Shown: in pieces, positions 45,561-54,221 of the stretch | Numbering within the stretch: position 1 is the stretch's first letter | How the letters are laid out: each line of letters begins with the position of its first letter | Source of the DNA: WJKG01 sp964627305 | Lineage (GTDB): Bacteria > Zixibacteria > MSB-5A5 > GN15 > FEB-12 | Length of the DNA: 64,000 nucleotides | Direction of reading: 5' to 3' | NCBI GenBank assembly: GCA_964627305.1 | Contig: CAZVHP010000005.1 | Coordinates: 239,728 to 303,727 of the forward strand | Position numbers and translations under genes: made by a program | The notes under the pieces: generated by a model | Databases searched by the model: none | What the model saw: only the letters and a program-made list of their open reading frames with translations | What the model was told of the DNA's origin: nothing

Positions 45561-46208
45561 TCACTGCCCCGTCTGCCCATGCTGGCTGCGGAAGATGATC
45601 TCGATCAGTTTGTCGGCCGAATTCACTTTCGGGTTGGACTGTATAGCCTTGGTGATCATCTGCTCTGCCTCCGAGCGGCTGTATTGCAGTTGCAGCAGTA
45701 CTTCAAGGGTATCCTCAAACAGCGGTGTCCGGCGTGTCCCCCTGGTCACAGCCAGAGGTTCTACAGTTCGACTCAGCGCGAATTTGGTCGTCTTGCCGTT
45801 CAACTCGGCGATAATCTTCTCCGCCAGACGGGCTCCAACCCCGGGCAACCGCGACAAGGTAGCCGGGTCCCGAGTCTCGATCGCCTCGGCGATTTCCCTG
45901 ATGGGAAGAACCAGCGACTTCAGGGCTTTCTTCACCCCAAGACCGGGCACCTGGGTCATCAGCGAGAAGAACTCCCGGTCCACCGGATCAGTGAACCCGA
46001 CCAGGCGCGGAAAGTGGCTGGCCTTCTTATCCCCGGCTTCAATGTAGTAAATCGTCTCCAGGGTAATCGACTCGCCAAGCGCACCATTGCTCTTGAGACG
46101 TTCGGCCAGCGCCGAGGGCAACATGACCTCATACGACACCCCGCCATTCTCAACCAGCGCCGATTCGCCAATCACCTCCCGCAGTATTCCCGAGATACGG
46201 CTGATCAC
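45561..46208 (-). CDS. ruvA: Holliday junction branch migration protein RuvA
   Basis: 215 aa, initiated by GTG 46206-46208 that overlaps the ruvC stop as GTGA. The N-terminal OB-fold begins VISRISGILREVIGES; two helix-hairpin-helix segments follow (FFSLMTQVPGLGVKKALKSLV and LSRLPGVGARLAEKIIAELNG) and the flexible-linked domain III ends LLQLQYSRSEAEQMITKAIQ...IEIIFRSQ. It binds four-way junctions and loads RuvB. Length is slightly above the typical 190-205. The GTG start is preferred over the longer upstream ATG frame, which lies within ruvC. Confidence 0.95.
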   Translation of the reverse strand: MISRISGILREVIGESALVENGGVSYEVMLPSALAERLKSNGALGESITLETIYYIEAGDKKASHFPRLVGFTDPVDREFFSLMTQVPGLGVKKALKSLVLPIREIAEAIETRDPATLSRLPGVGARLAEKIIAELNGKTTKFALSRTVEPLAVTRGTRRTPLFEDTLEVLLQLQYSRSEAEQMITKAIQSNPKVNSADKLIEIIFRSQHGQTGQ

Positions 46209-46699
46209 AGTCCCACTACCTCCGAGTGTTGCAGCGCACGGCAATGGCACAATGCCACCGCCAACGCGTCAGCGATATCCGGCGGTTCCGGTACAGTCGT
46301 AAGACTCAGAGCGGAACAGATCATCATCTGCATCTGCGACTTGGTCGCCCTGCCATTCCCCGTCAACGCCTTCTTCACGCGCGTTGCCGCATAGGGGACG
46401 ACACTCACTCCGGATCGCGCCGCCGTCATGAAGATCACACCCCGTGCGTGGCCCATGATGATTGCGGTCTTCGGGTGTCCGTAGTGCGAGTACAGCTCTT
46501 CCACGGCCACGACATCGGGCACAAACTGCGTAATCACGCTCTCCATTTCACGCGCCAGATCAACCAGCCGCTCAGACAAGGGCGCCTTCTCATTCGTTCG
46601 GATCACCCCCGCCTCGGCCACACGGACCTGTTCCCCCTCGAAGTCGAGCACACCATAGCCCGTTATCCCCAGACCGGGGTCTATTCCCAGAACTCGCAT
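46205..46699 (-). CDS. ruvC: Holliday junction resolvase RuvC
   Basis: 164 aa, RNase H-fold nuclease. Catalytic acidic residues are visible: D in RVLGIDPGLGITGYG, E in AVEELYSHYGHPKTA, and D in EPPDIADALAVALCHC near the C-terminus. Other landmarks are MGHARGVIFM and YAATRVKKALTGNGRATKSQM. It is the first gene of the leftward ruvC-ruvA-ruvB array, with a GTGA overlap to ruvA. The start at 46699 has no strong ribosome site; no yebC is adjacent (yebC lies at 51398). Confidence 0.96.
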   Translation of the reverse strand: MRVLGIDPGLGITGYGVLDFEGEQVRVAEAGVIRTNEKAPLSERLVDLAREMESVITQFVPDVVAVEELYSHYGHPKTAIIMGHARGVIFMTAARSGVSVVPYAATRVKKALTGNGRATKSQMQMMICSALSLTTVPEPPDIADALAVALCHCRALQHSEVVGL

Positions 46700-46738
46700 A
46701 CGGTTGTTAGATAGGCGGTGAACGCCCGCATTTCAACT

Positions 46739-46761
46739 AAAAAGGGCGGCTTTGCCCCGCC
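46739..46761 (-). terminator. Possible terminator after the 46879 lipoprotein gene
   Basis: On the minus strand GGCGG pairs with CCGCC (46757-46761 with 46745-46749, 7-nt loop), followed by C and TTTTT. Confidence 0.5.
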
Positions 46762-46878
46762 AGGACTGACGATGTGACATAGGAGATGGAAGGAAGCAGG
46801 CGGCCAGCCCCCGGTACGCCCGTAAACTGGCCGCGCCTGTTCAACAAAGGCCTGTAGCTACACATCGCGCGCACGTGC

Positions 46879-47814
46879 TCAGAAGAAACTGATCTCCTCC
46901 ACCAGACCTCGGCCGGTCAACTCCCAGTACTCATGGTGGTCCCAAGTTCCAAGATAATCACCACCAGAGCCCCAGCCTTCCACCCCGATGATGTTGATCC
47001 GCCGAGACAACAGCCCCTCATATCCGACGAGGTCGACGGTTTCCATGGTCGTGTCATAGTCATCCTCACCGGCCCAGGTGTATTTCCAGGTGATCGTCCA
47101 GGCGAGGTAAGTACCTGTAGGCAGATCGACAAGATCGAAACCCGTGCAGTGCTTCTCGATTCTAAAGGGCAACTCAAGACTATCTGCATAGAGCCAGGAA
47201 CTCCCTGCTCGGAAGCTATAGAACTGCAGGGCATCGCGCGGCGGGTCATACCATTGTGGGTCCTTCTCCCCGAGGAGGTTTCCAAGCACAGCCGCGCGGG
47301 CGTGCTCAATCGACTCGAACTCGTGTCCGCCAATCCTGATTGTCCCCGATTCCTTAAGCGGCGTTGCGCCCGCAAAGGCAGCCCCGTCCCAGCCGAACAG
47401 ATACAGGCACTTCTTGTGGTTCAGCATCCAGTTGATCTGCACGAGGCTGTCCGGTGGAGTCGTCAGCGGATTGCCTCCAAACATCACTTCCGCCACTCTG
47501 GCAGCGGTCGCACCGCCCGGGAGGATCTCGAGGTCATGGACGGCAACCCTCGACGCGCGGTTAATCGCATATCCGATCTGGTCCTCGATCTCCGGTGGAT
47601 CGTAGTTGTCGCCATACAACCCACCCTGATACGTCCACGTATTGCCGACAACAAGCGGATACTGCGGAGGCGGAAGAATCGTATCTGGCGCCTGTGTCCC
47701 AACTATGTCGTCCAGGACACTCCACTGCGCGCTTGCCGGTTCGGTCGGACCCTGCGAACAAGCAGCCAATACAACAGCCAGCAGCCCCAAAACCAGTAGT
47801 GTTACTCTGATCAT
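46879..47814 (-). CDS. Predicted lipoprotein of unknown function
   Basis: 311 aa with a lipoprotein signal peptide (MIRVTLLVLGLLAVVLAAC, cysteine C19, then Ser). The remainder is rich in W, Y and G (YPLVVGNTWTYQGGLYGD, GTWDHHEYWELTGRGLVEE), an all-beta pattern often seen in surface-exposed FCB lipoproteins. No catalytic signature was recognised. It is upstream of a hairpin at 46739 and 86 bp from the PNGase F-like gene on the same strand. Function unknown; outer-membrane or periplasmic location inferred from the lipobox. Confidence 0.7.
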   Translation of the reverse strand: MIRVTLLVLGLLAVVLAACSQGPTEPASAQWSVLDDIVGTQAPDTILPPPQYPLVVGNTWTYQGGLYGDNYDPPEIEDQIGYAINRASRVAVHDLEILPGGATAARVAEVMFGGNPLTTPPDSLVQINWMLNHKKCLYLFGWDGAAFAGATPLKESGTIRIGGHEFESIEHARAAVLGNLLGEKDPQWYDPPRDALQFYSFRAGSSWLYADSLELPFRIEKHCTGFDLVDLPTGTYLAWTITWKYTWAGEDDYDTTMETVDLVGYEGLLSRRINIIGVEGWGSGGDYLGTWDHHEYWELTGRGLVEEISFF

Positions 47815-47899
47815 CTCTCTTACTCCTGCGTTAAGTATGTACCTCGTCCTTCCGAGCGGTTGTCAGCCGTGACATGCTGACTGCAACCTACTATCATCG

Positions 47900-48964
47900 C
47901 TACTCCTGATCTGCCGGTTTGATCGCCTCGATTCCCACAACGTAGCTGGACACTCGCCAATACCCGAAATGCCCCGCCGAGTCAATCGGCCGAACATCCT
48001 CAACAGCATAGCCGATTCGATGTCTGCCCGGAACGAGATGATCGCTCAGATCAATAACCAGCGGCTCGACCACGTCCCCGGGACACCACCCGGAACGGGA
48101 GAAGTCCGAAGACCACCAACCATCCGACCAACGCGCCGTGTAGGGGTTCACCGCACGGAAGTCGCGGCAATCATCTCTCCAGGGACGGAAACGGTAGACA
48201 ACGACATCGTTGACCCTGATTACATTGTCCTTGGTGACGAACTCATCCCCCCCCCGACCGTCGGTGCAGTGCCCCGAAACATAGTAGTACAGCAGGACTC
48301 TGTCAGCCCCCGGCGGTACGTCCACATCAACCCCGATACCTTCCGGGTGAATATCCTGAGCGTTATATGACTGGACAAACATCACCGGCTCAACCCAGAC
48401 AGATTGCTCGATCGGCGAACTATACTCACTGGTGTCGGCGGGGGTGAACAGCAGTTCGAAATCGACTTGCCATGCCGGTGATACCCATGTATCTACAAAC
48501 GCCTCGAAAACGCACTCATCCCGCAGAAGCGGAGCGAGATGGCTGACGTCAACCTCGAATTCTGTGAATCCACCATAGGACGTAACGAACTTCACCATCT
48601 CGATCGGCGGCCCATCGGGGACCACCAGGCGAACGTCACCGGCACGATCCCATTTGTCATAGACATTGCGATCATCCTTCGCCACCGGATACACCGCAAC
48701 CTGCGCTTTGATCGCCACAGGCTCGTCGTAGTCCGGCAGAACCACATTGCGGCGAACCACTCGTCCGTTTTCGAAGATCTCGCCGCCCATCACAGAGGCC
48801 AACTCACCCGGATTGCCCGGGCTGAACTGGATATCGACTTCGTGCAGAATCGAGACTCTCTGGACCTGACTTGCCACAGATGGCGAACACAGGAGTGTCA
48901 GCACTGCACACACTGAGAACATGGGCACGAAAACTCGCCATTTCACGGTCGAATTCAAACGCAT
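47900..48964 (-). CDS. Secreted peptide-N-glycosidase F-like protein
   Basis: 354 aa; the start at ATG 48962-48964 is backed by CAGGAGTCTC. A signal peptide occupies about residues 1-32. The N-terminal half (VYDKWDRAGDVRLVVPDG, VKFVTSYGGFTEFEVDVS, FVDTWVSPAWQV) and the C-terminal half (YYYVSGHCTDGRGGDEF, RFRPWRDDCRDF, SRSGWCPGDVV, GYWRVSSYVVG) resemble the two eight-stranded jelly-roll domains of PNGase F. That enzyme cleaves the glycosylamine bond of N-linked glycans; bacterial relatives are secreted. I cannot align the catalytic acids by eye, so activity is not shown. The WRDDC and GWCPG cysteine patterns are the strongest evidence. Confidence 0.75.
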   Translation of the reverse strand: MRLNSTVKWRVFVPMFSVCAVLTLLCSPSVASQVQRVSILHEVDIQFSPGNPGELASVMGGEIFENGRVVRRNVVLPDYDEPVAIKAQVAVYPVAKDDRNVYDKWDRAGDVRLVVPDGPPIEMVKFVTSYGGFTEFEVDVSHLAPLLRDECVFEAFVDTWVSPAWQVDFELLFTPADTSEYSSPIEQSVWVEPVMFVQSYNAQDIHPEGIGVDVDVPPGADRVLLYYYVSGHCTDGRGGDEFVTKDNVIRVNDVVVYRFRPWRDDCRDFRAVNPYTARWSDGWWSSDFSRSGWCPGDVVEPLVIDLSDHLVPGRHRIGYAVEDVRPIDSAGHFGYWRVSSYVVGIEAIKPADQE

Positions 48965-49210
48965 TACTGAGACTCCTGTTAGTATCAACTTGTGAATCGG
49001 GACCTCAATTCAGGGAGCAACCGGCTATACTCATGATTACCGTTCCCCTGCCTGCGCCGCAATGTCCTCTGAACACAAGATAGTATCCGCGCGCCAACAT
49101 GTCAATCGATCGAAGGGGGTCAGGAACCGCTTGACGAAGCGAGGTCCCTGGAGCAGATTGTCTTGATTAGAACGGTCCCAACGACTGCAGCCTTAGCGCA
49201 GGAGTACTTT

Positions 49211-50488
49211 ATGGTCTTGGAAGAATTGTTGGTTACCTCTTTTTGGCGAAGGCTTACTGCTTTAATTCTGGTAGTGTGCTGTTGCTGGATTCTGGCAGCC
49301 TGTGCAAACAAGAGCACTGGAGACGATGACCCGGACATACCGGATGACGACATTACCCCGCCGGCCGCCGTAACGGACTTGCACGTGATTCAGGTGACAA
49401 CAGCGACGGCCTTACTCCAGTGGACCGCTCCCGGCGATGACAGCCTCACCGGTGTTGCCTTCGAATACGACCTCCGGGGTGCTCTGGACAGCATCACCGA
49501 GGCCACGTTCGGTCAGGCCATCAGAATCGACAGCGCCCCGCCCCCCATACCGGCCGGACTGACACAGCAGTGCCTGATTGAGGAACTGACACCCGGCATG
49601 ACATACTACTTCGCTCTCAAATCTCGCGATGATGCCGGCAACTGGTCGGGCCTGTCCAACTGCACTCGCGCCGACTGCCCCGAAGACGCCCTCGTCACTT
49701 TCACTGATCTGTCGCTTGAAGCCATTGTTCGTTCTCACGTAGCAAAACCAACGGGAGACATCCTGGCCTCTGATGTAGACACCGTCACTGAGCTCAACGC
49801 CAACGATGCCGGCATCACCGACATCACCGGTTTGCAACACTTCACTGGTCTGGGCATACTGCATCTGGGGCTCAATGACATCGCCGACCTCACACCGTTG
49901 CAGGGGTTAACAGATCTGCGCGCACTCCATATCGGCACCAATGCCATTGCAGATCTCTCGCCCATATCGGGTCTGATAAACCTCGTGCAGTTGTCGATCG
50001 GACAGAATCCCCTTCTCACCGACATCAGCGCCGTTGCAGGCCTGGTGAACCTGCGCACCCTTCGGGTCAATGGCAGCTCAGTCACCGATTTCTCGCCCAT
50101 CTACGGCCTTTCAGCGCTGGAGGAACTGGACATTCACAGCAACCGTCTCGACAGTCTGACTTTCCTGTCCGGCTACCCGAACCTTCGGGTCGTAACGCTC
50201 ACCTACACGCACACGTCAGACATATCACCGCTGGCGCCGCTGACCAGTCTTGAAGAAGTGTATCTCAATCAGAACGCGGTCGTGGATGTCACCGCCATGA
50301 GCGGTCTGACGAACCTCAAGCGCATAGACCTGCGCGACAACCAGATAGTGAGTATCCTGCCGCTGGTGAACAACAGCGGTCTGGGCACCGGAGACTTGCT
50401 GCGCCTGCAGAACAACCCCCTGGACTCGATGTCAATACACGAATACATACCGACTCTGCAGAACCGGGGCGTGGCCGTGTACTTCTGA
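49211..50488 (+). CDS. Leucine-rich repeat lipoprotein with fibronectin-type domain
   Basis: 425 aa; start chosen at ATG 49211 behind CAGGAGTAC. A lipoprotein signal follows (LILVVCCCWILAAC, C31), with an acidic spacer DDDPDIPDDD. Residues about 46-150 form a fibronectin type III-like domain (PPAAVTDLHV, LLQWTAPGDDS, YYFALKSRDDAGNWSG). Residues about 185-420 are about ten internalin-like LRRs (LGLNDIADLTPLQGLTDLRAL and so on). LRR domains bind proteins. The lipid anchor and spacer suggest display at the cell surface. Nothing catalytic is seen. It is divergent from the PNGase F-like gene, about 246 bp apart. Confidence 0.85.
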   Translation: MVLEELLVTSFWRRLTALILVVCCCWILAACANKSTGDDDPDIPDDDITPPAAVTDLHVIQVTTATALLQWTAPGDDSLTGVAFEYDLRGALDSITEATFGQAIRIDSAPPPIPAGLTQQCLIEELTPGMTYYFALKSRDDAGNWSGLSNCTRADCPEDALVTFTDLSLEAIVRSHVAKPTGDILASDVDTVTELNANDAGITDITGLQHFTGLGILHLGLNDIADLTPLQGLTDLRALHIGTNAIADLSPISGLINLVQLSIGQNPLLTDISAVAGLVNLRTLRVNGSSVTDFSPIYGLSALEELDIHSNRLDSLTFLSGYPNLRVVTLTYTHTSDISPLAPLTSLEEVYLNQNAVVDVTAMSGLTNLKRIDLRDNQIVSILPLVNNSGLGTGDLLRLQNNPLDSMSIHEYIPTLQNRGVAVYF

Positions 50489-50615
50489 CCGTGCGTGTTC
50501 AGTAGCCTCGCAAACACAGACGCGATGGCGCCCCGGCCCGCCGCGACCAAACGCTGCGGGTGGCGTCGCCGCCGTCCGTGAGCTATCCGGACCCTATGAC
50601 GCAGGCACACGAGCC

Positions 50616-51395
50616 TTACCTTAACAGCGGCAATCGGGCGAGGCTGTCAATCGTCAGGGCCGGAGTTATGCCGCTTCTGCTAACCACATCCTCGCGATAC
50701 TTGCCGGTTCGTACCAGTATTCCCTTCATACCCAGTGCCTGTGCCCCCCTGACATCACCAATGATGTCATCTCCAATCATCGCTACCTGAGCCGCCGGCA
50801 GACCGAGCTTGTCCAGCGCCGACTGGTAGAAGCTGCGAGTTGGTTTGCCAACCTCCACCGCTTGTGTCTCGGTGGCGTACTCCAGAGCCGCCATGAATGA
50901 ACCAACGCTCAGCCGAAGCTCCCCGTTGCTCATCCAGTACTTCGACTTGTGCAGGGCCAATACCCGAGCACCATCGAGCACCCGGTGGAACATTCGGTTA
51001 AGTAGCCCGTAGCTCCAGTCCTCGCCGATCTCGCCTACCACAATCCACTCGGGATCCCTATCATCCTGCTCAAACGTGAGAAAGTCGGCGCGAGTGTCCC
51101 GGTTCATTACCAGCCATACGCGCTTGGCGCCCTCCTTCTTGAGGACATCAACCGCGGCGGAGGTGACTCCGAAGATTTCTTCGGACTTCACGGGCATCCC
51201 CATATCCACCAGCTTCCTGTGAAGGGTGGTCCTGGAACTGGTCGTGGTGTTGGTACAGAAAAGGCAGCCCATGCCGGCTGCCTTGATCCTGGTGATCGCT
51301 TCTGCGGCTCCCTCAATGGCTTCGTCATCCTGGAACACGACGCCGTTGAGGTCGATCAGAAAGCCGCGTATTTCAGCCAGACAACTCCCGTCCAC
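50616..51395 (-). CDS. HAD-IIA family hydrolase
   Basis: 259 aa with GTG start (51393-51395), two bases after the yebC stop. Motif I is GFLIDLNGVVF; the second aspartate is replaced by Asn, as in HDHD2/LHPP-like relatives. Motif II is CLFCTNTTTSSR, the lysine motif is VGKPTRSFYQSAL and motif IV is VAMIGDDIIGDVRGAQALGMKGILVRTGKY. A C2-type cap of about 90 residues lies between motifs II and III, typical of NagD-like phosphatases. The substrate is unknown. It shares a transcript with yebC. Confidence 0.9.
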   Translation of the reverse strand: MDGSCLAEIRGFLIDLNGVVFQDDEAIEGAAEAITRIKAAGMGCLFCTNTTTSSRTTLHRKLVDMGMPVKSEEIFGVTSAAVDVLKKEGAKRVWLVMNRDTRADFLTFEQDDRDPEWIVVGEIGEDWSYGLLNRMFHRVLDGARVLALHKSKYWMSNGELRLSVGSFMAALEYATETQAVEVGKPTRSFYQSALDKLGLPAAQVAMIGDDIIGDVRGAQALGMKGILVRTGKYREDVVSRSGITPALTIDSLARLPLLR

Positions 51396-51397
51396 GT

Positions 51398-52147
51398 CTA
51401 CGCCAGCTTCTCCAGCAGCTCGTCGGGGATGTCGAAGTTGGCGTACACCTTCTGGATGTCGTCGTGGTCTTCCAGCAAGTCGTACATCTTCATCATCGAG
51501 GAAGCCTCGCTTTCCTTGCTCAGCTTGACCGTATCCTTGGGAATCATTGTGACCTCGGCCGTCTCCATAGCGATCCCCCGCGCTTCGATCGCCGAGCGCA
51601 CGTCATCAACGGCCTCCGGCGGCGTCGTGATCTCGTACAACTCTCCTTCGGTCTTCAAGTCCTCCGCGCCTGCCTCAAGGGCGATCTCAAGCAGCGTCTC
51701 CTCGTCGACCTTGCCGGCATCAACAGTGATGAAGCCCTTGCGCTCAAACATCCACGCCACACAGCCATTGGCACCGAGGTTGCCGCCATACTTGCTGAGA
51801 ATGTGACGTACCTCGCTGACCGTACGGTTCCTGTTGTCGGTTAGCCCTTCCATGAACAGGGCCACCCCGCCCGGGCCGTAACCCTCATAGGTCACTGACT
51901 CATAGGACACGCCCGGCAGCTCGCCGGTCCCTTTCATGATCGCCCGCTTGATATTGTCCGCCGGCATATTCGAGCCCTTGGCGGCAGCGATGGCGGTCCT
52001 CAGACGCGGATTAGCCTCAGGGTCACCGCCACCTTCGCGAGCCGCAATCGTAATCTCCTTGATATGCCGGGTGAATATCTTTCCCCGCTCGGCATCGGCC
52101 TTGCCCTTCTTCCGCTTGATCGTTGACCATTTTGAATGGCCGGACAT
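51398..52147 (-). CDS. yebC: YebC/PmpR family regulator / translation factor
   Basis: 249 aa. Starts GHSKWSTIKRKKGKADAERGKIF, the universal YebC N-terminus, then ANPRLRTAIAAAKGSNMPADNIKRAI, YEGYGPGGVALFME, LTDNRNRTVSEVR and NLGANGCVAWMFERKG. Family members are reported as transcriptional regulators and, more recently, as helpers of ribosomes at proline stretches. CAGGAGAGG precedes the start. Usually yebC lies next to ruvC, but here it is 4.7 kb away and followed by an HAD-IIA gene. Confidence 0.96.
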   Translation of the reverse strand: MSGHSKWSTIKRKKGKADAERGKIFTRHIKEITIAAREGGGDPEANPRLRTAIAAAKGSNMPADNIKRAIMKGTGELPGVSYESVTYEGYGPGGVALFMEGLTDNRNRTVSEVRHILSKYGGNLGANGCVAWMFERKGFITVDAGKVDEETLLEIALEAGAEDLKTEGELYEITTPPEAVDDVRSAIEARGIAMETAEVTMIPKDTVKLSKESEASSMMKMYDLLEDHDDIQKVYANFDIPDELLEKLA

Positions 52148-52297
52148 AGCGCCTCTCCTGTATGTCTAAATGTGATATGGTCGTTCTAAACTATGATAGC
52201 CACTTAAGATACACAATCGCGCTGCATCTGGCAAGATACCACCGACAATCTTTTTTGGCACTTGATTCGGGCGGGCGTGTTCGATACCATACACGCT

Positions 52298-52630
52298 ATG
52301 GCTACCGTGTTCGAACGTATCAGGAAGCGGGAGCTGCCCGCCAAGGTGTTCTACGAGGACGATGACGTGATGGTCATTGCCGATCACCGCCCTCAGGACA
52401 CCGTCCACCTGCTCATCATCCCTCACGACGTCTACCCCGATTTCTACCGGACACCGCCGGAGGTCATGAGCAGACTGCTGACAACCGCCAGGATGATTGC
52501 CGACCGTCTGCAAATCGCCGGCCACTTTCGTTTGGTCATTAACAACGGCTATCGCCAGGAAATCGACCACATTCATATCCACTTCCTTTCCAGTCGCGGC
52601 GCTGAACACCTGACCTGGCTTGATCGGTAG
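52298..52630 (+). CDS. HIT family protein
   Basis: 110 aa from ATG 52298, where the family begins (MATVFERIRKRELPAKVFYEDDDVMVIADHRPQDTVHLL, split by an internal loop). The histidine triad reads HIHIHFLSS at residues about 92-100. NNGYRQEIDHIHIHFL is the typical C-terminal signature. HIT proteins hydrolyse nucleotide phosphoramidates such as AMP-lysine. The length equals that of the HinT group (110-120). It is divergent from yebC, 150 bp apart, and stands alone. Confidence 0.93.
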   Translation: MATVFERIRKRELPAKVFYEDDDVMVIADHRPQDTVHLLIIPHDVYPDFYRTPPEVMSRLLTTARMIADRLQIAGHFRLVINNGYRQEIDHIHIHFLSSRGAEHLTWLDR

Positions 52631-52714
52631 CTCATCTCCGAGATTACCAGTAACCAAATGCCCCTCAACTCGATACGATGCGATGACCAAACGCGAAATC
52701 TCGTCAGTATTCAT

Positions 52715-52742
52715 TTGACAATTGAAGAGAAGTGTGTAACTT
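52715..52742 (+). promoter_or_regulatory. Sigma-70-like promoter for the rpsU operon
   Basis: TTGACA at 52715-52720, 16-bp spacer, TAACTT at 52737-52742, about 55 bp upstream of the rpsU start codon. A perfect -35 box. Confidence 0.6.
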
Positions 52743-52796
52743 TCCGATAGTTGGAAGTATGTCTAATCTCAAGCGCTCGAGAGGAGGTGTCGCTGT

Positions 52797-52994
52797 TTGA
52801 CAGGAGTTAAGGTTCGGGACGATGAGTCCTTTGAACGCGCCCTGCGTCGATTCAACAAGTTCTGCGAAAAGACGGGAATACTGACCGATATCAAAAAGCA
52901 TCAGCATTTTGAAAAACCGTCGGAGGCCCGCAAGCGTAAACTGGCCGCCGCCAGGCGGAAAGCGCGTCGGGCTCGCATGATGGAGAGAGACTAA
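52797..52994 (+). CDS. rpsU: 30S ribosomal protein bS21
   Basis: 65 aa initiated by TTG (52797-52799) after AGGAGG nine bases upstream. The sequence shows VKVRDDESFERALRRFNKFC and FEKPSEARKRKLAAARRKA with a strongly basic C-terminus, the classic S21 pattern. The TTG start, unusual among its neighbours, fits because no ATG lies near and similarity begins at once. It heads the rpsU-yqeY-cvpA run. Confidence 0.94.
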   Translation: MTGVKVRDDESFERALRRFNKFCEKTGILTDIKKHQHFEKPSEARKRKLAAARRKARRARMMERD

Positions 52995-53001
52995 CGATTA
53001 C

Positions 53002-53448
53002 ATGTCTGTTATCAGTAAGATAGACAGCGATATCAAAGAGGCCTTGAAGGCCGGTCAGAAAGAAAAACTGACCACCCTTCGAGGCCTCAAGTCTGATCTG
53101 AAATACGCTCAGATCGACAAAGGCAAGGAACTGACCGAAGAAGAAGTGCTTGCCGTTCTCGCATCGGCCGCAAAGAAACGGCGCGACTCCATCGAGCAGT
53201 TCCAGGCCGGAAACCGACAGGACCTCGTCGATTCCGAAACGTTCGGACTGCGCATTATCGAAGCGTACCTGCCGAAGCAGCTTTCCGAGGATGAGCTAAG
53301 GCAGATCGTCAGTGATGCCATCCAGGAAACCGGGGCTCAGTCGCCACAGCAAATCGGACTGGTAATGAAAGCCGTCATGCCCAAGATAAAGGGGAAGGCC
53401 GACGGCAAACTGGTCAACCGCCTCGTCTCGGAAATCCTTGCCAATTGA
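53002..53448 (+). CDS. GatB/YqeY domain protein
   Basis: 148 aa, begins 7 bp after rpsU. Helical N-terminal part (SKIDSDIKEALKAGQKEKLTTLRGLKSDLKYAQID) followed by the compact C-terminal YqeY domain with YLPKQLSEDELRQIVSDAI and GLVMKAVMPKIKGKADGKLVNRLV, which closely resembles the tRNA-binding tail of GatB. YqeY proteins commonly sit beside rpsU and dnaG and are thought to have a translation-linked role that is not defined. Confidence 0.93.
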   Translation: MSVISKIDSDIKEALKAGQKEKLTTLRGLKSDLKYAQIDKGKELTEEEVLAVLASAAKKRRDSIEQFQAGNRQDLVDSETFGLRIIEAYLPKQLSEDELRQIVSDAIQETGAQSPQQIGLVMKAVMPKIKGKADGKLVNRLVSEILAN

Positions 53449-53506
53449 TTTAAAAAACTTCTATAATCCGGGCAAAATCAATCCTGTGTAAGGGAGTACG
53501 CTTGTC

Positions 53507-54142
53507 ATGAACTGGGTTGATATCGTCCTGCTCGTCCTGTTGCTGCTGTCGGTCATTATCGGCGCGAAGAAGGGGCTGATCAGGGAGTTGACCGCCTTCT
53601 TTGTCGTCGTCGTCGCTGCCATCGTATCCATAACCTACATCGACCAGTTTGCTGTCTGGGTGCACAATCAGCTCGGCGGCTCACCCTTGATCTCGGCCTT
53701 CCTCTCTTTCGTGGTGCTCCTGGCAGCCGCCTATGCCGCCTTCAAGCTGCTGGCCATGCTGTTTTACAAGATTGCTCAGGTCAAATCACAACCACACCGC
53801 CGTGACCAGATGGGCGGTGCCCTCGTCGGCTTCCTGCGCGGGTGGCTGATTGTCGGATTCATCACTTTCCTCGCCTTCCTCCTACCCATGCCGCAGGGAT
53901 TCTACACTGCCTTTGAGTCCTCGTTCTTTGGCCCCACTGTGGCCAAGACACTCCCTTTGATTTACGACTCCACCGGCATGTTCCACCCAACCAAGCCCAC
54001 CTTCCTCCAGCAAATGGAGAAGACCCTCATGTTGCAGAGCGGCCCAACCACCAACAGCTCAGACCTGGAAGAGAGTCGTATCCAGGTCCACCGCGTACTC
54101 TACCAGCTCGAACGTCACTTCATAACCGGCAGCGGGACCTAA
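53507..54142 (+). CDS. CvpA family protein
   Basis: 211 aa; GGGAGTACG upstream. Four membrane helices, starting MNWVDIVLLVLLLLSVIIGAKKGLIRELTAFF, which is the CvpA signature, then VVVVAAIVSITYIDQFAVWV, AFLSFVVLLAAAYAAFKLLAMLF, and GALVGFLRGWLIVGFITFLAF. The C-terminal 50 residues are a soluble extension. CvpA was first linked to colicin V production; its general role in the envelope is unclear. It ends the rpsU transcript before a strong terminator. Confidence 0.9.
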   Translation: MNWVDIVLLVLLLLSVIIGAKKGLIRELTAFFVVVVAAIVSITYIDQFAVWVHNQLGGSPLISAFLSFVVLLAAAYAAFKLLAMLFYKIAQVKSQPHRRDQMGGALVGFLRGWLIVGFITFLAFLLPMPQGFYTAFESSFFGPTVAKTLPLIYDSTGMFHPTKPTFLQQMEKTLMLQSGPTTNSSDLEESRIQVHRVLYQLERHFITGSGT

Positions 54143-54179
54143 AAGACGCTTTCCTGAGGCGCTGCAAGACGTATATTAG

Positions 54180-54203
54180 GGCCGGCAATTGCCGGCCTTT
54201 TTT
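54180..54203 (+). terminator. Rho-independent terminator between cvpA and mutS2
   Basis: A perfect 18-bp palindrome (54180-54197, half-site GGCCGGCAA) followed by six Ts (54198-54203). It lies only 18 bp before the mutS2 start codon, so mutS2 may depend on readthrough or on a promoter overlapping this region. Confidence 0.85.
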
Positions 54204-54221
54204 GGGTGGATAGATAGAAAC

